Below, in pieces: positions 32,293 through 42,966 of a stretch of DNA of 64,000 nucleotides; position 1 is the stretch's first letter, and each line of letters begins with the position of its first letter. Made by a program: the position numbers and the translations under genes. This stretch comes from Linaria vulgaris (lineage: Eukaryota; Streptophyta; Magnoliopsida; Lamiales; Plantaginaceae). The DNA lies in NCBI GenBank assembly GCA_948329865.1, contig OX415249.1, positions 65,015,580-65,079,579 of the forward strand. Direction: 5' to 3'. The notes beneath the pieces were generated by a model that saw only the letters and a list, made by a program, of their open reading frames with translations, had not been told where the DNA came from and did not search any database.

Positions 32293-33803
32293 GTGAATGA
32301 AGCCCTCCTTGATAACTTTTGGATTAATACCATGCAGGATAAACTATTACAGTTTACTAAGAACAATGTCTGGATACTGGTGCCTAGACCACCTAATGTT
32401 AATGTAATAGGGACAAAATGGATATTCAAAAACAAGAGTAATGAGGAAGGAGTCATAGTTAGAAACAAAGCTAGACTAGTTGCTCAGGGGTACACACAAG
32501 TTGAAGGTGTAGATTTTGATGAGACCTTTGCTCCAGTTGCTAGGAATGTATCTATTAGGTTACTTCTAGCCGTAGCATGCTGTCTTAAGATAAAACTATA
32601 CCAAATGGATGTAAAGGGTGCATTCCTGAATGGGCTAATTGATAAGGAAGTATATGTTGAACAACCTAAGGGATTCACAGATCCTAAATACCCCAACCAT
32701 GTGTACAAGCGTGAAAAAACCCTGTATGGACTTAAACTAGCACCTAGAGCATGGTATGAAAGACTTACATAATTCCTCTTAAGTCTTGGCTTTGTTAGAG
32801 GTGAAGGAGATAGGACACTGTTTGTTTTGAAGAAAGATTCTCATGTCTGTATAGCTCAAATTTATGTGGATGACATTGTTTTTGGCTCAACTAACAACTC
32901 TATTTTAGAAAAAATTGTTGAATCAATGACAGGGCAGTTTGAGATGAGTATGATACGAGAATTAAATTTCTTCCTTGGTCTCCAAGTAAAACAAACAGGT
33001 AATGGGATATTCCTAAGTCAGGAAAAGTATGCAAAGAATTTAGTGAAAGTTTTGAATTGGTAGATTCAAAGCCTTGCAAGACTCACATGTCTTCATCAGT
33101 GAAGATATTAAGGGATGTTACTGGTGCAAATGTTGATCCAACATTGTACCGTTCAATGATAGGAAGCTTACTCTACTTGTCTGTTTCAAGACCTGATATA
33201 ATGATCTTTGTTTGTGTGTGTGCTAGGTACCAGGCATGTCCAAAGCAGTCACATCTGATTGTTGTGAATAGAATCCTTAGATATATATCCGGCACTTTGG
33301 CCCTTAGGATCTGGTACTCTTATGACACTAACACAAATCTAGTATGTTTCAGTGACTCAGACTGGGCAGGTGACACTGATGATAGAAAGTCTACAAGTGG
33401 AGGATGTTTTTATCTGGGGAACAACTTGGTCTCATGGTACAGTAGAAAGCAAAATTGTGTGTCACTCACCACTGCTGAATCTAAATACATAGCAGCGGGC
33501 AGCTGTGTCACCCAGTTAATATGGCTTAAACACACGCTACTGGATTATGGGTTAGGCAGTGATACCTTACGTATGTTATGTGATAATCTTAGTTCTATAA
33601 GCATCTCTAAGAACACTGTGCAACACTCTAGAACTAAACATATTGATATAAGGCATCACTTTCTGAGAGACATGGTAGAAGATAAGCTCATTGACATTGA
33701 ACACATTGAAACTAACAATCAGCTTGCTGATATGTTCACTAAACCCTTAGATTTTGAGAGGTTCTTCAGTTTGAGGAATTCTCTTGGCATGTGCATTGTC
33801 TAG
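32293..33803 (+). pseudogene. Sirevirus reverse transcriptase and RNase H
   Basis: RT: NNVWILVPRPPNVNVIGTKW, KARLVAQGYTQVEGVDFDET, LYQMDVKGAFLNGLIDKEVY, then a stop at 32770 in the same frame and IAQIYVDDIVFGSTNN with the catalytic YVDD box. A frameshift near 33050 leads to SKPCKTHMSSSVKI. RNase H: CFSDSDWAGDTDDRKSTSGG, SLTTAESKYIAAGSC, SRTKHIDIRHHFLRD, ending TKPLDFERFFSLRNSLGMC. Only one stop and one frameshift interrupt the domain pair. Confidence 0.9.
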
Positions 33804-35247
33804 GGATGTGAGTACACCAGTGTTGACATAACACCACTATCTAGCACTGGTTATTGGTTGTGGTGTATATGTAATTATTTTATGTTTCTTTTCTACATTC
33901 TTCTTTCTTGCATATTACTTCTTTGTTAGAGATTCCGTTGGGTTGTGTGGTTAATCTGTATAAATAGTTGAGTTGACTGGTGGACAGGTACATAGCAAGA
34001 GTTTTGTAAAGTAAAGACTCTGTTGTTAGTCTGTGAATGTTAACATAACATCTGGGAGAAGTTGGGGTACACAGAGCTCACTACTCTGATGTTATTCAGT
34101 TGTGACTTATCCATGTTAGGTTAGACAGGGCATGAAGGGAAGTTGAGGTACATGATGTTAAGAGCTTCATTGTCATTCAGTTGTGCTTATTTTTGTGTTT
34201 TTGTCTATGACCAAGGTTATGCATGACAGTGATCCTTACTACTGGGGTGCTTTGAAGTTTCGACTGCTTGCATTCAGTAGCATTGTTCACTTGGTATTTC
34301 TCTTGTAAACAGGTTGGTAAACAGGTATGCATGAGGAGTTGGGGTGAAGAAGTATATGATAAATGTATTGTCTTCATTCAGTTCCTTTGTACTTATCTAA
34401 TCTGTAGTTGATGGTTAAGTTGTTGGGGTGTGTGGATTCTTGTGCTGCCCACATTCAGTGATAAAACTATCCTTTAACATTCACTAGCTTTTGTGCAAAA
34501 GAGTCATGATATTGTAAAAGATAAATTGATATGTCCTGATCCTAGTTAGTAAAGCTATGTATACTTGGTTACCATCACCCAATGTTGATCTAACATGGTT
34601 GCATTCATTCTAGTTCTGCATCATTTTCATATGTCGGTTTGGGCTTAGGGGGAGTAGTATTCCTAGGAATCATGTGTTGAGGCATACTTTGTGGGTGACC
34701 AACTGCAGGTAAAACGCTATGTTTTGTGATCTTCTATGCTATGGAAACATCTTTTCCCTGGATATGTACATCCACTATGTGTTTGTCTGTCTGATGTGTT
34801 ACTTATTCATACTGATGATCTTAAACTATGTCTTTGTACCTATGTACTTTGTTGAAGTTTCAGATCAGTATACAGGAATATCTCACGCTCTCACATGATG
34901 TTGTTATGGATGAAGCCCTGCACCTACAACTTTCCTCCCTGGTGTTAACTTTGCCAATGTTAGTTCAACATTGTAACATTGTAACTTATAAGTTTTCAGG
35001 TTTGGAGACTGCTCTGGTTACGTGTTAATCTAACATTGACACGTGGTAAGTTAAACATGGGTATGATCGTGTGACACTGGTCCGATTATTTTGGTAACAT
35101 GTTACAACACCACTATCACTATTCTTCAGCCGATTATCTATATAATTTGCCTAATCTCTTCTTACTGTTTACGCGTTCAAAATTCTTGTGCAATCAACAT
35201 TCTCTGCAAATCAAGTTTCTTTTTTTCTTCTCTAAATTACTCTAACA
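33804..35247 (+). other. Non-coding spacer between pol and env-like ORF
   Basis: No protein frame. It contains several AATGTTA..TAACATT-type semi-palindromes (for example near 34035, 34565, 34960, 35025 and 35095) and a purine tract TTAGGGGGAGTAG at 34648. Such a spacer with repeated motifs is usual in Sirevirus elements. It may hold the promoter or splice acceptor for the env-like ORF. Confidence 0.6.
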
Positions 35248-37063
35248 ATGGCACACAAGACTTCCATTGATGCTCTTGTAGATGCTGCTGAGCAGATGGA
35301 ACAACCAGTACGCCGCAGTACCAGACGAGCAACCACTGAAGTCGTCGCCGCCGCACCTAAGAGGAAATCCACTTATCAACGGTGCAAGGGAAAGAAATCC
35401 ACAAAGGGTGATGTTGGTTCAACATCAAAAACTACTGAGCAAACCTCCACTCCCACCAACGATGAAAATGAGGTAATGATGGCTAACCCTACTCAAGATA
35501 TTACTGCTGAAATTAGTATTGAGGGGAAGAAAGAGGCCCCTGTTGTTGCTATGGGTGAGTCTGAGGTTTTGCATGAGGTCCCTGAGGTTAATGGTAGGGA
35601 TGAGTCTGTGGCCGTTACTGATGAAGGTGAAAATCTTGAGGTGAATGCTGAGCCGTCTGAGGCTAATGTTGTTGAGCATGCTGATGCTGCTGTGATGGAT
35701 ACTCTTCCTGAGGAAGATGATCAGGTTGAGGAGACTGTGGCTGGGGTGTTTACTACTGAGGGTGACCAAGATGTTGATGATGAGGGTAACAATCAACCTG
35801 AAGAGGTTAAGAATGAAGAAGAAGAGAGCCTGACTCTCTCTGCCTTAGCTACTACTGCTAAGAAAAGAAAGGGGAAGGAGGTGGTTGTTGAATCTTCTGA
35901 GTCTGAGTCAGAAGAAGAAAAAGAAGAAGAAGATGATAAGGAGGAAGAGGAAGAAGAGGAAGTTGAGGAAGATCAACTGGTAGCTGATGACCCTGCTGAT
36001 GTTACTCAGGCAGTGATGAGTATTTTGATGTGTTTGATGAGGAGTACCCCAGGAAGCCTTATTCTGGCTTTTATGTGTCGGCTGAGGCACAAGAATAGTG
36101 GGAGGCTTATCAAGCCAGGGTCTTTCACATGGAGAGGAACATTGATGAGGAAATGTTCAAGGAAAATAGGCTGTTTGAGTTTCTTGAAGCTAGGGGTGTG
36201 TTGGGCTCTGTGATGAACCAGACATCATATGTCCCTGATGTGATCAGAGAGATCTACATGAACCTCTCTCAGTGGGTGTGCCACCAGGGCTCTCCCAAGT
36301 TTGGTAAAGCTTGGGTAAGGATGAATGTCTATGACATTAGTCCTTTTGTGATCAATGAAACTTGGGAACTTCCTGATCCTGAGGAGACTGGGGATCCTAG
36401 CATGAATGAGGTGATTACTGACCTTACTGGTGGACTCACAAGGAAGTGGAATGATAGTTTTCCAACTACAAAGCTGACATCCTTAAGTGTTGTACTTCAC
36501 AAGCTGTCTACCTACAACTGGCTGCCTTCTTCCAACACCACTGTTCTGACAAAAGAATCTGCAAAGTTAGTGTACAAACTGAAGAATGGGCTTAGTGCAA
36601 ACATAGGGGAGAAAGTTATGAGGCACATGAGGGAGGTCACAACAAAGGCAAAGGGAATCATTCCATATCCCTCTTTGATATCCAGCATTCTGGTGAAGCA
36701 AGGCTTCAAGACCAAGAACACAGAGGGCTGGATCAAGAACAAGGCCAAGATGATCATCACCATGAGCTACTTCACTCAAGTCAGGATTCAATACTTGCCC
36801 TCGAATCTCAATGCTGAAGCTGGTCCAAGCAGAAAAAGAAGACGAAGACTATCAAGTTTGTTGCCTCTCCTGTTCCAGTTGCAAGTGGTGATAGCTCCTC
36901 TGTCATTGCTGATGCATTTGTGGAGGAGACACTGGTTTGGCTTGACAAAGAGTATAAAGATACCCAAAGAGAGATAGCAGACAAGCAAGTGAGGTTGCAG
37001 GAGATTGACAACCTCAGGAAGCATTTGAAGGATCTGCCTTCCTCACAAAAAGGGGGAGAGTAG
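35248..37063 (+). pseudogene. Sirevirus envelope-like ORF
   Basis: Starts MAHKTSIDALVDAAEQMEQP at 35248. The first 270 codons are Lys/Arg- then very Glu/Asp-rich, low complexity. After a frameshift near 36010-36130 the frame at 36129-36977 holds SYVPDVIREIYMNLSQWVC, WVRMNVYDISPFVINETWEL and SLSVVLHKLSTYNWLPSS, matching the 'putative plant transposon protein' domain found in SIRE- and Athila-type extra ORFs. A second frameshift near 36820-36980 leads to a coiled-coil end (REIADKQVRLQEIDNLRKHL) and stop at 37061. No clear signal peptide or membrane segment, so a true envelope role is not shown. Confidence 0.75.
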
Positions 37064-37534
37064 ATCAAATTCAAAAAAAAAATTAGTTCTTTTAATTTTC
37101 CGTTTTCGATTGAAGTATGAACAATTATATTTTCTTTGCATTTTTCTGTTTCATCAAGGAGTGTGTTCCTTGCTACTAAGTATGGTCTGTAATTAAATAC
37201 TTTTCTATACTGGTACTTAGTGTTTCTGCTTATGCTATTTGAATTGTGGTTACAAAGTACTAACTTTGTTTTACAGGTGTCAACTATTTTAACATTGAGA
37301 TGTTCAATGTTAGAACTTCGGTCTGGACTCAATGTTAAACCAACATTGACAAAGATGGATGTTATAACAACATTGAAAGTATCACTGTTAGAATAACATT
37401 GAGTTGGTCCCTTCTGATATTCAGGGGGAGTGTACGTAGTGTTCCATTGTATAAGATAGTGAAGTTTGTCTGAGTAATTTGATCTGATTAGAACAAGTTC
37501 TTAGGTTTTGTGATTAAGGCAAAAATGGGGAGAT
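37064..37534 (+). other. 3' untranslated region and purine tracts of Sirevirus
   Basis: Purine-rich tracts occur at 37044-37060 (overlapping the ORF end), 37421-37432 (TTCAGGGGGAG) and 37521-37533, the last next to the LTR. Four palindromic CAATGTTA..TAACATTG variants lie between 37280 and 37405. Confidence 0.65.
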
Positions 37535-38421
37535 TGAAAGTGCAGGTATTCTGGCAATGTTAGATTAACATTGAGAAGTCAATGTTAGAGTAACATTGCT
37601 GAGCATAATCCGATTTACAATCTTGTTGTCATTTATTATTATAGTTTTGCCTTATTCATTTAACTAATTGAGTTCCACAGTTGTGATTGTCCTTGATTAT
37701 TATTCAGGAAACAAACTTGTCATAGGTTGGACGCTCAAGTTTCCAAGAAGGAAAGTTTCCTTAATTTAGCAAACCGCTCTACAAGGAAATAAGAGGTCGA
37801 GTGCAACTAGGAAAGCTTTCCAAGTTGAGTCATGATTTGATGAAGGATTCTATCCTTAGTTAGATCACTAACGAAGGAACTATTATTCAAGAAGGACTGC
37901 GAGAACAAGGAAGAGGAGTTCGAGAAGGAAACAAGGAGAATTACCAACCGTATACAACACACCTTGAAGTCCAAGTCAAGATCCTATATATAGGTGTGAA
38001 GTACATCAAGACAAACACAAGATAATGAGACAATCAATCCGAGAGATTAATTTACAGTTGTTGAGTGTTGTCTTGCTTTAGCAAAGTTTGTGAGTTGTGA
38101 GAATAGATCTAAGAGTGATGAGCTTTTAGAGATAGTCGAAGCAATTCTTGTGTGCTTTGCTTAGTTCGATTAATTTGAGAGTGAGGAGTGAAAATTGAGA
38201 GAACGACTTTTGTTAAATCCTTAACGGGTTATTTTTCCTACGGCTCAGAAGTTAATATAATCTTATATTCACTTCTTAAACTTGGTTTTGTTTATTTCGC
38301 TGCACTATTACTCTGGTCAGATGTTAAAGTAACATCGTTGACTTAACAACATACCAAACTGTTGTTAACACTCCAGTGTTAAGTTAACAACAACAACGTA
38401 TCAACCCGATCCGCAATTTCA
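37535..38421 (+). repeat. 3' LTR of Sirevirus element
   Basis: Aligns end to end with 27931-28819. Preceded by the purine tract AAAAATGGGGAGA at 37521-37533 and followed by the target duplication TAAGT. Confidence 0.95.
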
Positions 38422-38426
38422 TAAGT

Positions 38427-38832
38427 GAATCAAACAGTTTAAACGAGGCTCGAGCCTTTTAAGGCTATTCAAAAAGATAAATGAACTACCCCCGACTTGA
38501 TTCCCTCAATTGAATACATAGGTAGCTTGGCTCGTTCCCAAGTCTAGTCTAAAATCATTAAGTATCTAACCCCTCTTGCCACGATGCTTGGAGTGTAGGT
38601 GTGTAAAGGACAAAGTTGATTCTATTACAACTACGAATCAGTATGCTTATAATGCTTAGAATGGAGTATGAATTTCAAATAAGGAAATAGCATGTTTATG
38701 GGAAATCAATTATTAATTTAAAGTACAAGCTCTTAGTTGTTATAAACTTTTATCGTCAATATGAATTTTAGAATAACTGGTCCCCTTAAGTATAAATTCA
38801 TGCATGAGGATATACTAGCTAGAACAAACAGA
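38427..38832 (+). repeat. Tat-like LTR fragment, plus strand, interrupted by the Sirevirus
   Basis: Reverse-complemented, ATACATAGGTAGCTTGGCTC and the following CTAGTCT words align with 26740-26830 in the E3 LTR, and the hairpin-like motif appears inverted at 38483-38531. It therefore looks like an LTR of an E3-type element on the plus strand, into which the Sirevirus inserted at TAAGT. Its right part meets E2. Confidence 0.45.
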
Positions 38833-38848
38833 TTAGGAACAATGGTTG

Positions 38849-39390
38849 TATTTTGGTCTTATTTCGTCATGGTAATAGAACACGGTAAAATAATACAATT
38901 GGAATATAAATAACCAAAATAATTTTAATCCAATAAAACAACCGGACTAACTTTGTCCGAAACACCTACTATCTATTACAAATCTTATATTGCTTTAAAT
39001 ATCCTAATAAAACAAATTAACTAGCGCATCGAATTCTGAACGTTCGATGTTTGCCTCGAATGATACTGATTCGATGCTAAAATGATAGAATGTTGTTGGT
39101 GTCGAATTCTGCTGGGCATCGAATGAATGAACGTGTCGAATAGGCTGATTCGATGTGCTGAGAGTTGGACTCGAATTCGATCTACCTTGGAAGGTGAAGG
39201 GGCGGGGTATTTATAAACCGTGTCCCGTGGGACCCCTAGACAGCTGCAGAAAATGCATCGAACCGAGCTGATTCGATGCGCACATCGAATAGGGCCTATT
39301 CGATGCGCTCCATATATCGAATTGGGCCAATTCGATACGGCTATGGGCCGGCCCAATTCATACTGCTGGGGAAATCCTAAAATACCCCCA
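38849..39390 (-). repeat. 3' LTR of E2
   Basis: Aligns with 46427-46984. TATA box TTTATAAATA on the minus strand at 39208-39217. Rich in ATCGAA/TTCGAT words arranged as small palindromes. It lacks a 16-bp segment present in the other LTR near 46655. Eleven unexplained bases (38838-38848) separate it from the TTAGG repeat. Confidence 0.9.
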
Positions 39391-39597
39391 TCACATTGTC
39401 CCCTCAGTTTGGGAGATGTTATCAATGTGAGAGCGGTTTCCAAACTTTTAATTATATGCAATTTTGACTGGTCTGATGGCATCGAATTGTGACTGTTCGA
39501 TGTGTGGTGGTGCTAGGCATCGAATTTGTTGAATTCGATGTGCCGCATCGAATAAATTGCTTTCAATGCGGTCATGAGAGTTGGCGGTGCATGGGCC

Positions 39598-39604
39598 TAT
39601 ATAA
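39598..39604 (+). promoter_or_regulatory. TATA box of the E2 antisense gene
   Basis: TATATAA in GGGCCTATATAAGGGTCC on the plus strand, about 175 bases before the ATG at 39780, just after a cluster of the LTR's own ATCGAA/TTCGAT words (39479-39570). This is the clearest core-promoter match among the antisense genes. Confidence 0.6.
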
Positions 39605-39779
39605 GGGTCCACCTGCCCTGACATTTTTGTTCTTTTCCGCAAAAGGAATTTTTTGTTCGCTTTTCAACCGCATCGAACAGAGGCTGTTCGATACGAGCCG
39701 TCTCGAATCCGGGGAATTCGAGGCACCTTTAATATGTTCTTAATACCGCGAAGCAGATAAAATTTAACATTAAGTTGCC

Positions 39780-41809
39780 ATGGCATGCACAAAGTCTCGA
39801 AATCGAAGTAAAATTGTGATGTCACCCGAGAACATTTATGATGCTCAGAGAGGGAGCGAGCAAAATGAGCCATCGGATGTGGGCCCATCTTCTGCCAATG
39901 TCGCCTCGGAAGATAATCCAGGCGAATTTGCAAGAAGAAATTCTACAACCATGACCCGTGGAAATCTTTCCAATAATTGGGGTGCGGGCCACTCTGATAT
40001 GCCTCCAGCTGATCGTTCTACCATGAGACTCGGTGGTGTTAGTGCTGGCACTCGGGTGCCCATTGTGAGCGATTTTGAAAATGTTGTTACATGGAGATTG
40101 GTGTTGACGCCAACCGCTACTGGTGGACGTATAAAAGTTGGGATTATCGTCAAATCCGGATAATGGAAGATATTGATGCAGAAGACAAGAGAATTGCTGC
40201 CAATTTGGCCAAGTTTAATGCAGCTCATCCTACATTTAGGAATAAGAGAAATGTAGATGAAGCGAGCTACTCCCGTTCAGTCGGTGAGGACTGGTATACC
40301 TCCACTAAAAGGAAATTGGCGAAAGAAGAATCTTCTCGCGATGCTCAGGACATACCTCCGCCTTCACCTAGGCGACCTGGACCTTCAGAGAATCCGAGAC
40401 CGGCCCCTCCAAGAAGCCTTGTCAATTATGATTTTCTCAATGATGAGAATTCAGAATCACTGAGCGTCACACTGGGCAGATATAGGTTAAGAGAGGAGCA
40501 AGCTGGAGAGACCTCAGTTGGATCGCCAAACTGTAATAAATCGGCTGGGATATCAGGATTTGGCTCGCTTTGGGCGCCTATTTCTTGCTGCTGTTATTTT
40601 AGCAGTATTTCGGCTGTGCAGGGATTACAGTGGTTTGGTTAAGGTGCAGAGCCAACACAATGTTGTCGTCGATAATCTATGTGCTAATATTCGTAGCGGG
40701 GATTATAGTCGCCAAAATGCACTGAAACGTGCCAGGGAAGTAGAAAAAATAGCGTCTAAAGGCGCACGTGACACACATGATGCCGAAGTTAAGGCTAAGA
40801 AATTGGAAGAGAATGTTGAAGCATTGCGCGCTGAAATAATTGCGTTAAAAAAGGATAATGATTCCTTGAGGCGGGAGAATTGTTCTCTTCAGGCATCGAA
40901 TGTGGACGCGGACAATGCTATTTCCAACTTGCATCGTCGAATTCAACATTTCGAGTCTGAAGATTATAAATGCGCAATTGTCCAAAATTTTACGCAGAGT
41001 AACGTTTATAAATTTTTGGAATTACTCCGCGGTGCTGCAGACATGAAATATGGAATGGAACTTGGTGTCGATCAAGCTAGATATCTTGGGTACCTCGGAG
41101 AGGGTTTTCGTAAACACATACTTGATGCAAGTCGTAATTCAAGAATGGAGATCCCATAGGCCAGCAGTGATGATAATGATGATTTACATACTCCTAGGCC
41201 CGGTGATTCATTTTATGCCGTGTGGCGCGATTGCAAAAAGCAAAATGTGACAGGCTCAAGCTCTTTGAAATCGAGCTCTCTTCTAACCTATAAAGGAAAA
41301 GAGAAATGCGCTCCTAGCGCTACTTTGAGCGATTCGGAAGTATTAAGAAAGCTCTTCACGGTGCTTTTGGTCTGAGTGATGATGATTCAAAATTGCCTCC
41401 GAAAACTTCCAGGTCTACAATTTTTCTGCGAAGTCCCCCAAAGATGTCGGGTTTTGAAAATGTTCCTCCTACAACCATGGACAAAAGAAATAAGGTGGCA
41501 AGCATACCTAAGATTTCTGGTCCAACAATGGTCTTGCCAAGTAGAACGTACCCTTCTCGAGATGACAGAGTTTCTGTGCTGGCAAGTAATGTGCCTGATC
41601 AATCATTTAATGCACATAGTTTGATTTCTCAAAGCAGATATCAGCTCGGCGATCCTACTGAAAGAGTTGAAGTTGTTTTGCCCGATGATTGGGCACAAAC
41701 TGATGAATTGATTCTTACAGAGGATCAAATTCACGGCAATTGTGCCAATTTTGCGCGTTCAGTGGGTGTGGTCCTTCGTCAAGCGTTCCCCCATTCATCG
41801 AGTGAGTAA
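39780..41809 (+). pseudogene. Antisense gene of E2: coiled-coil protein
   Basis: Starts MACTKSRNRSKIVMSPENIY at 39780. Frames at 39780-40090, 40091-about 40500, 40518-41159 and 41393-41809 follow each other; changes near 40090, 40500-40620 and 41160-41390 could be introns or indels (AGGTTAAG near 40483 and GGCTGTGCAG near 40621 are candidate splice signals). The middle has Pro-rich PPSPRRPGPSENPRPAPP. 40660-40960 is a long coiled coil (REVEKIASKGARDTHDAEVK, ALRAEIIALKKDNDSLRREN). Then comes FTQSNVYKFLELLRGAADMK, resembling the E3 and E4 tails, and an acidic end (ERVEVVLPDDWAQTDELILT). Function unknown. Confidence 0.7.
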
Positions 41810-42174
41810 TAATATTTAGGTTATATTATTTTGTCGATATTAGGCCTTTTGTTTTGTATGGAGTCTTGTAACTCTTTCGCAGTTGTTTTTGAATAAGACT
41901 AATTTTACCGCTTGATATCATAATCTTTGATTTACGTTTTCCTAATGCATTCCAAAGCATGTTATCTCATTCATTTGCTTGCCGTTGATTTAGTATTTAT
42001 TTGATGTTCAATAATGGTGTTTGATGTCATGGTGCATATCTAATATTATGATTGTGCTTACCATGAAAAATATAAGCACTTTGAGCTGTTATTATTACTG
42101 TTAGGGCATTCGTGCTTTACCTGAGAGATCAGATCACTTGGGCCTTTATCTCGCCGTTATTGTGTTGATAATGA
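41810..42174. other. Non-coding spacer in E2
   Basis: T-rich stretch after the antisense gene, resembling a 3'UTR. No frame or repeat was recognised. Confidence 0.5.
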
Positions 42175-42865
42175 GCATGAGGAGTTGGACCACTTTGGGG
42201 CTTCTTATCCCACCGTCAAGTTCTTTCTTCTGGCATGAGGGGTTGGACCATTTTGGGCCTTCTTATCCCTCCGTCATGTTCATCCTTCTGGCATGAGGGG
42301 TGGACCACTTCGGGACTTCTTATCCCTCCGTCATGTTCTTCCTTCTGGCATGAGGGGGTGGACCACTTTGGGCCTTTTTATCCCTCTGTCATATTCTTCC
42401 TTCTGGCATGTGGCATGAGGAGGTGGACCACTTCAGGCCTTCTTATCCCCCCGTCATGTTCTTCCTTCTGCCATGAGGGGGTGGACCACTTCGGGCCTTC
42501 TTATCCCTCCGTCATGTTCTTTCTTCTCGCATGAGGGGGTGGGCCACTTCGGGCCTTCTTATCCCACCGTCAAGTTCTTCCTTCTAGCATGACGGGGTGG
42601 ACCACTTTGGGCCTTCTTATCCCTCCATAATGTTCTTCCTTCTGGCATGAGAGGGTGGACCAGCCTTCTTATCCCTCCGTCATGTTCTTCCTTCTGGAAT
42701 GAGGGGGTGGACCACTTTGGGCCTTCTTATCCCTCCGTCATGTTCTTCCTTCTGGCATGAGGGGGTGGGCCACTTCGTGCCTTCTTATCCCTCTATCATG
42801 TTCTTCCTTCTAGCATGAGGGGGTGGACCACTTTGGGCCTACTTATCCCTCCGTCATGTTTTACG
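42175..42865. repeat. 58-bp tandem array in E2, about twelve copies
   Basis: GGTGGACCACTT..GGCCTTCTTATCCCTCCGTCATGTTCTTCCTTCTGGCATGAGG-type units (joined here from short conserved words) start near 42186, 42244, 42301, 42359, 42424, 42482, 42540 and 42598, and so on: 57-58 bp apart, except one 65-bp copy with a 7-bp duplication and one short copy near 42660. High similarity suggests recent expansion. Confidence 0.95.
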
Positions 42866-42966
42866 TGCGTCATTTGACGGATAAAAAATTTGCAGTTAAT
42901 AACTCATAAAGGATTAATATCGATCGAAGTGTATGTATCATAATATTCGATGAAATTTATTCAATT

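Larger units (their letters stand above)
27931..38421 (+). mobile_element. Ty1/Copia Sirevirus-type retrotransposon, 10.5 kb
   Basis: Two LTRs of 889 and 887 bp, flanked by the perfect 5-bp duplication TAAGT at 27926-27930 and 38422-38426. The inside has an initiator-Met-type primer-binding site, gag with a Sirevirus-style zinc knuckle, protease-integrase-RT-RNase H in Copia order, a non-coding spacer, an envelope-like ORF and purine tracts. An env-like ORF after pol, large size and dispersed palindromes are Sirevirus (SIRE/Maximus) features. Pol carries several stops, one frameshift and a deletion, so it is not autonomous. LTRs differ by roughly 4-5 percent by eye. Confidence 0.95.
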
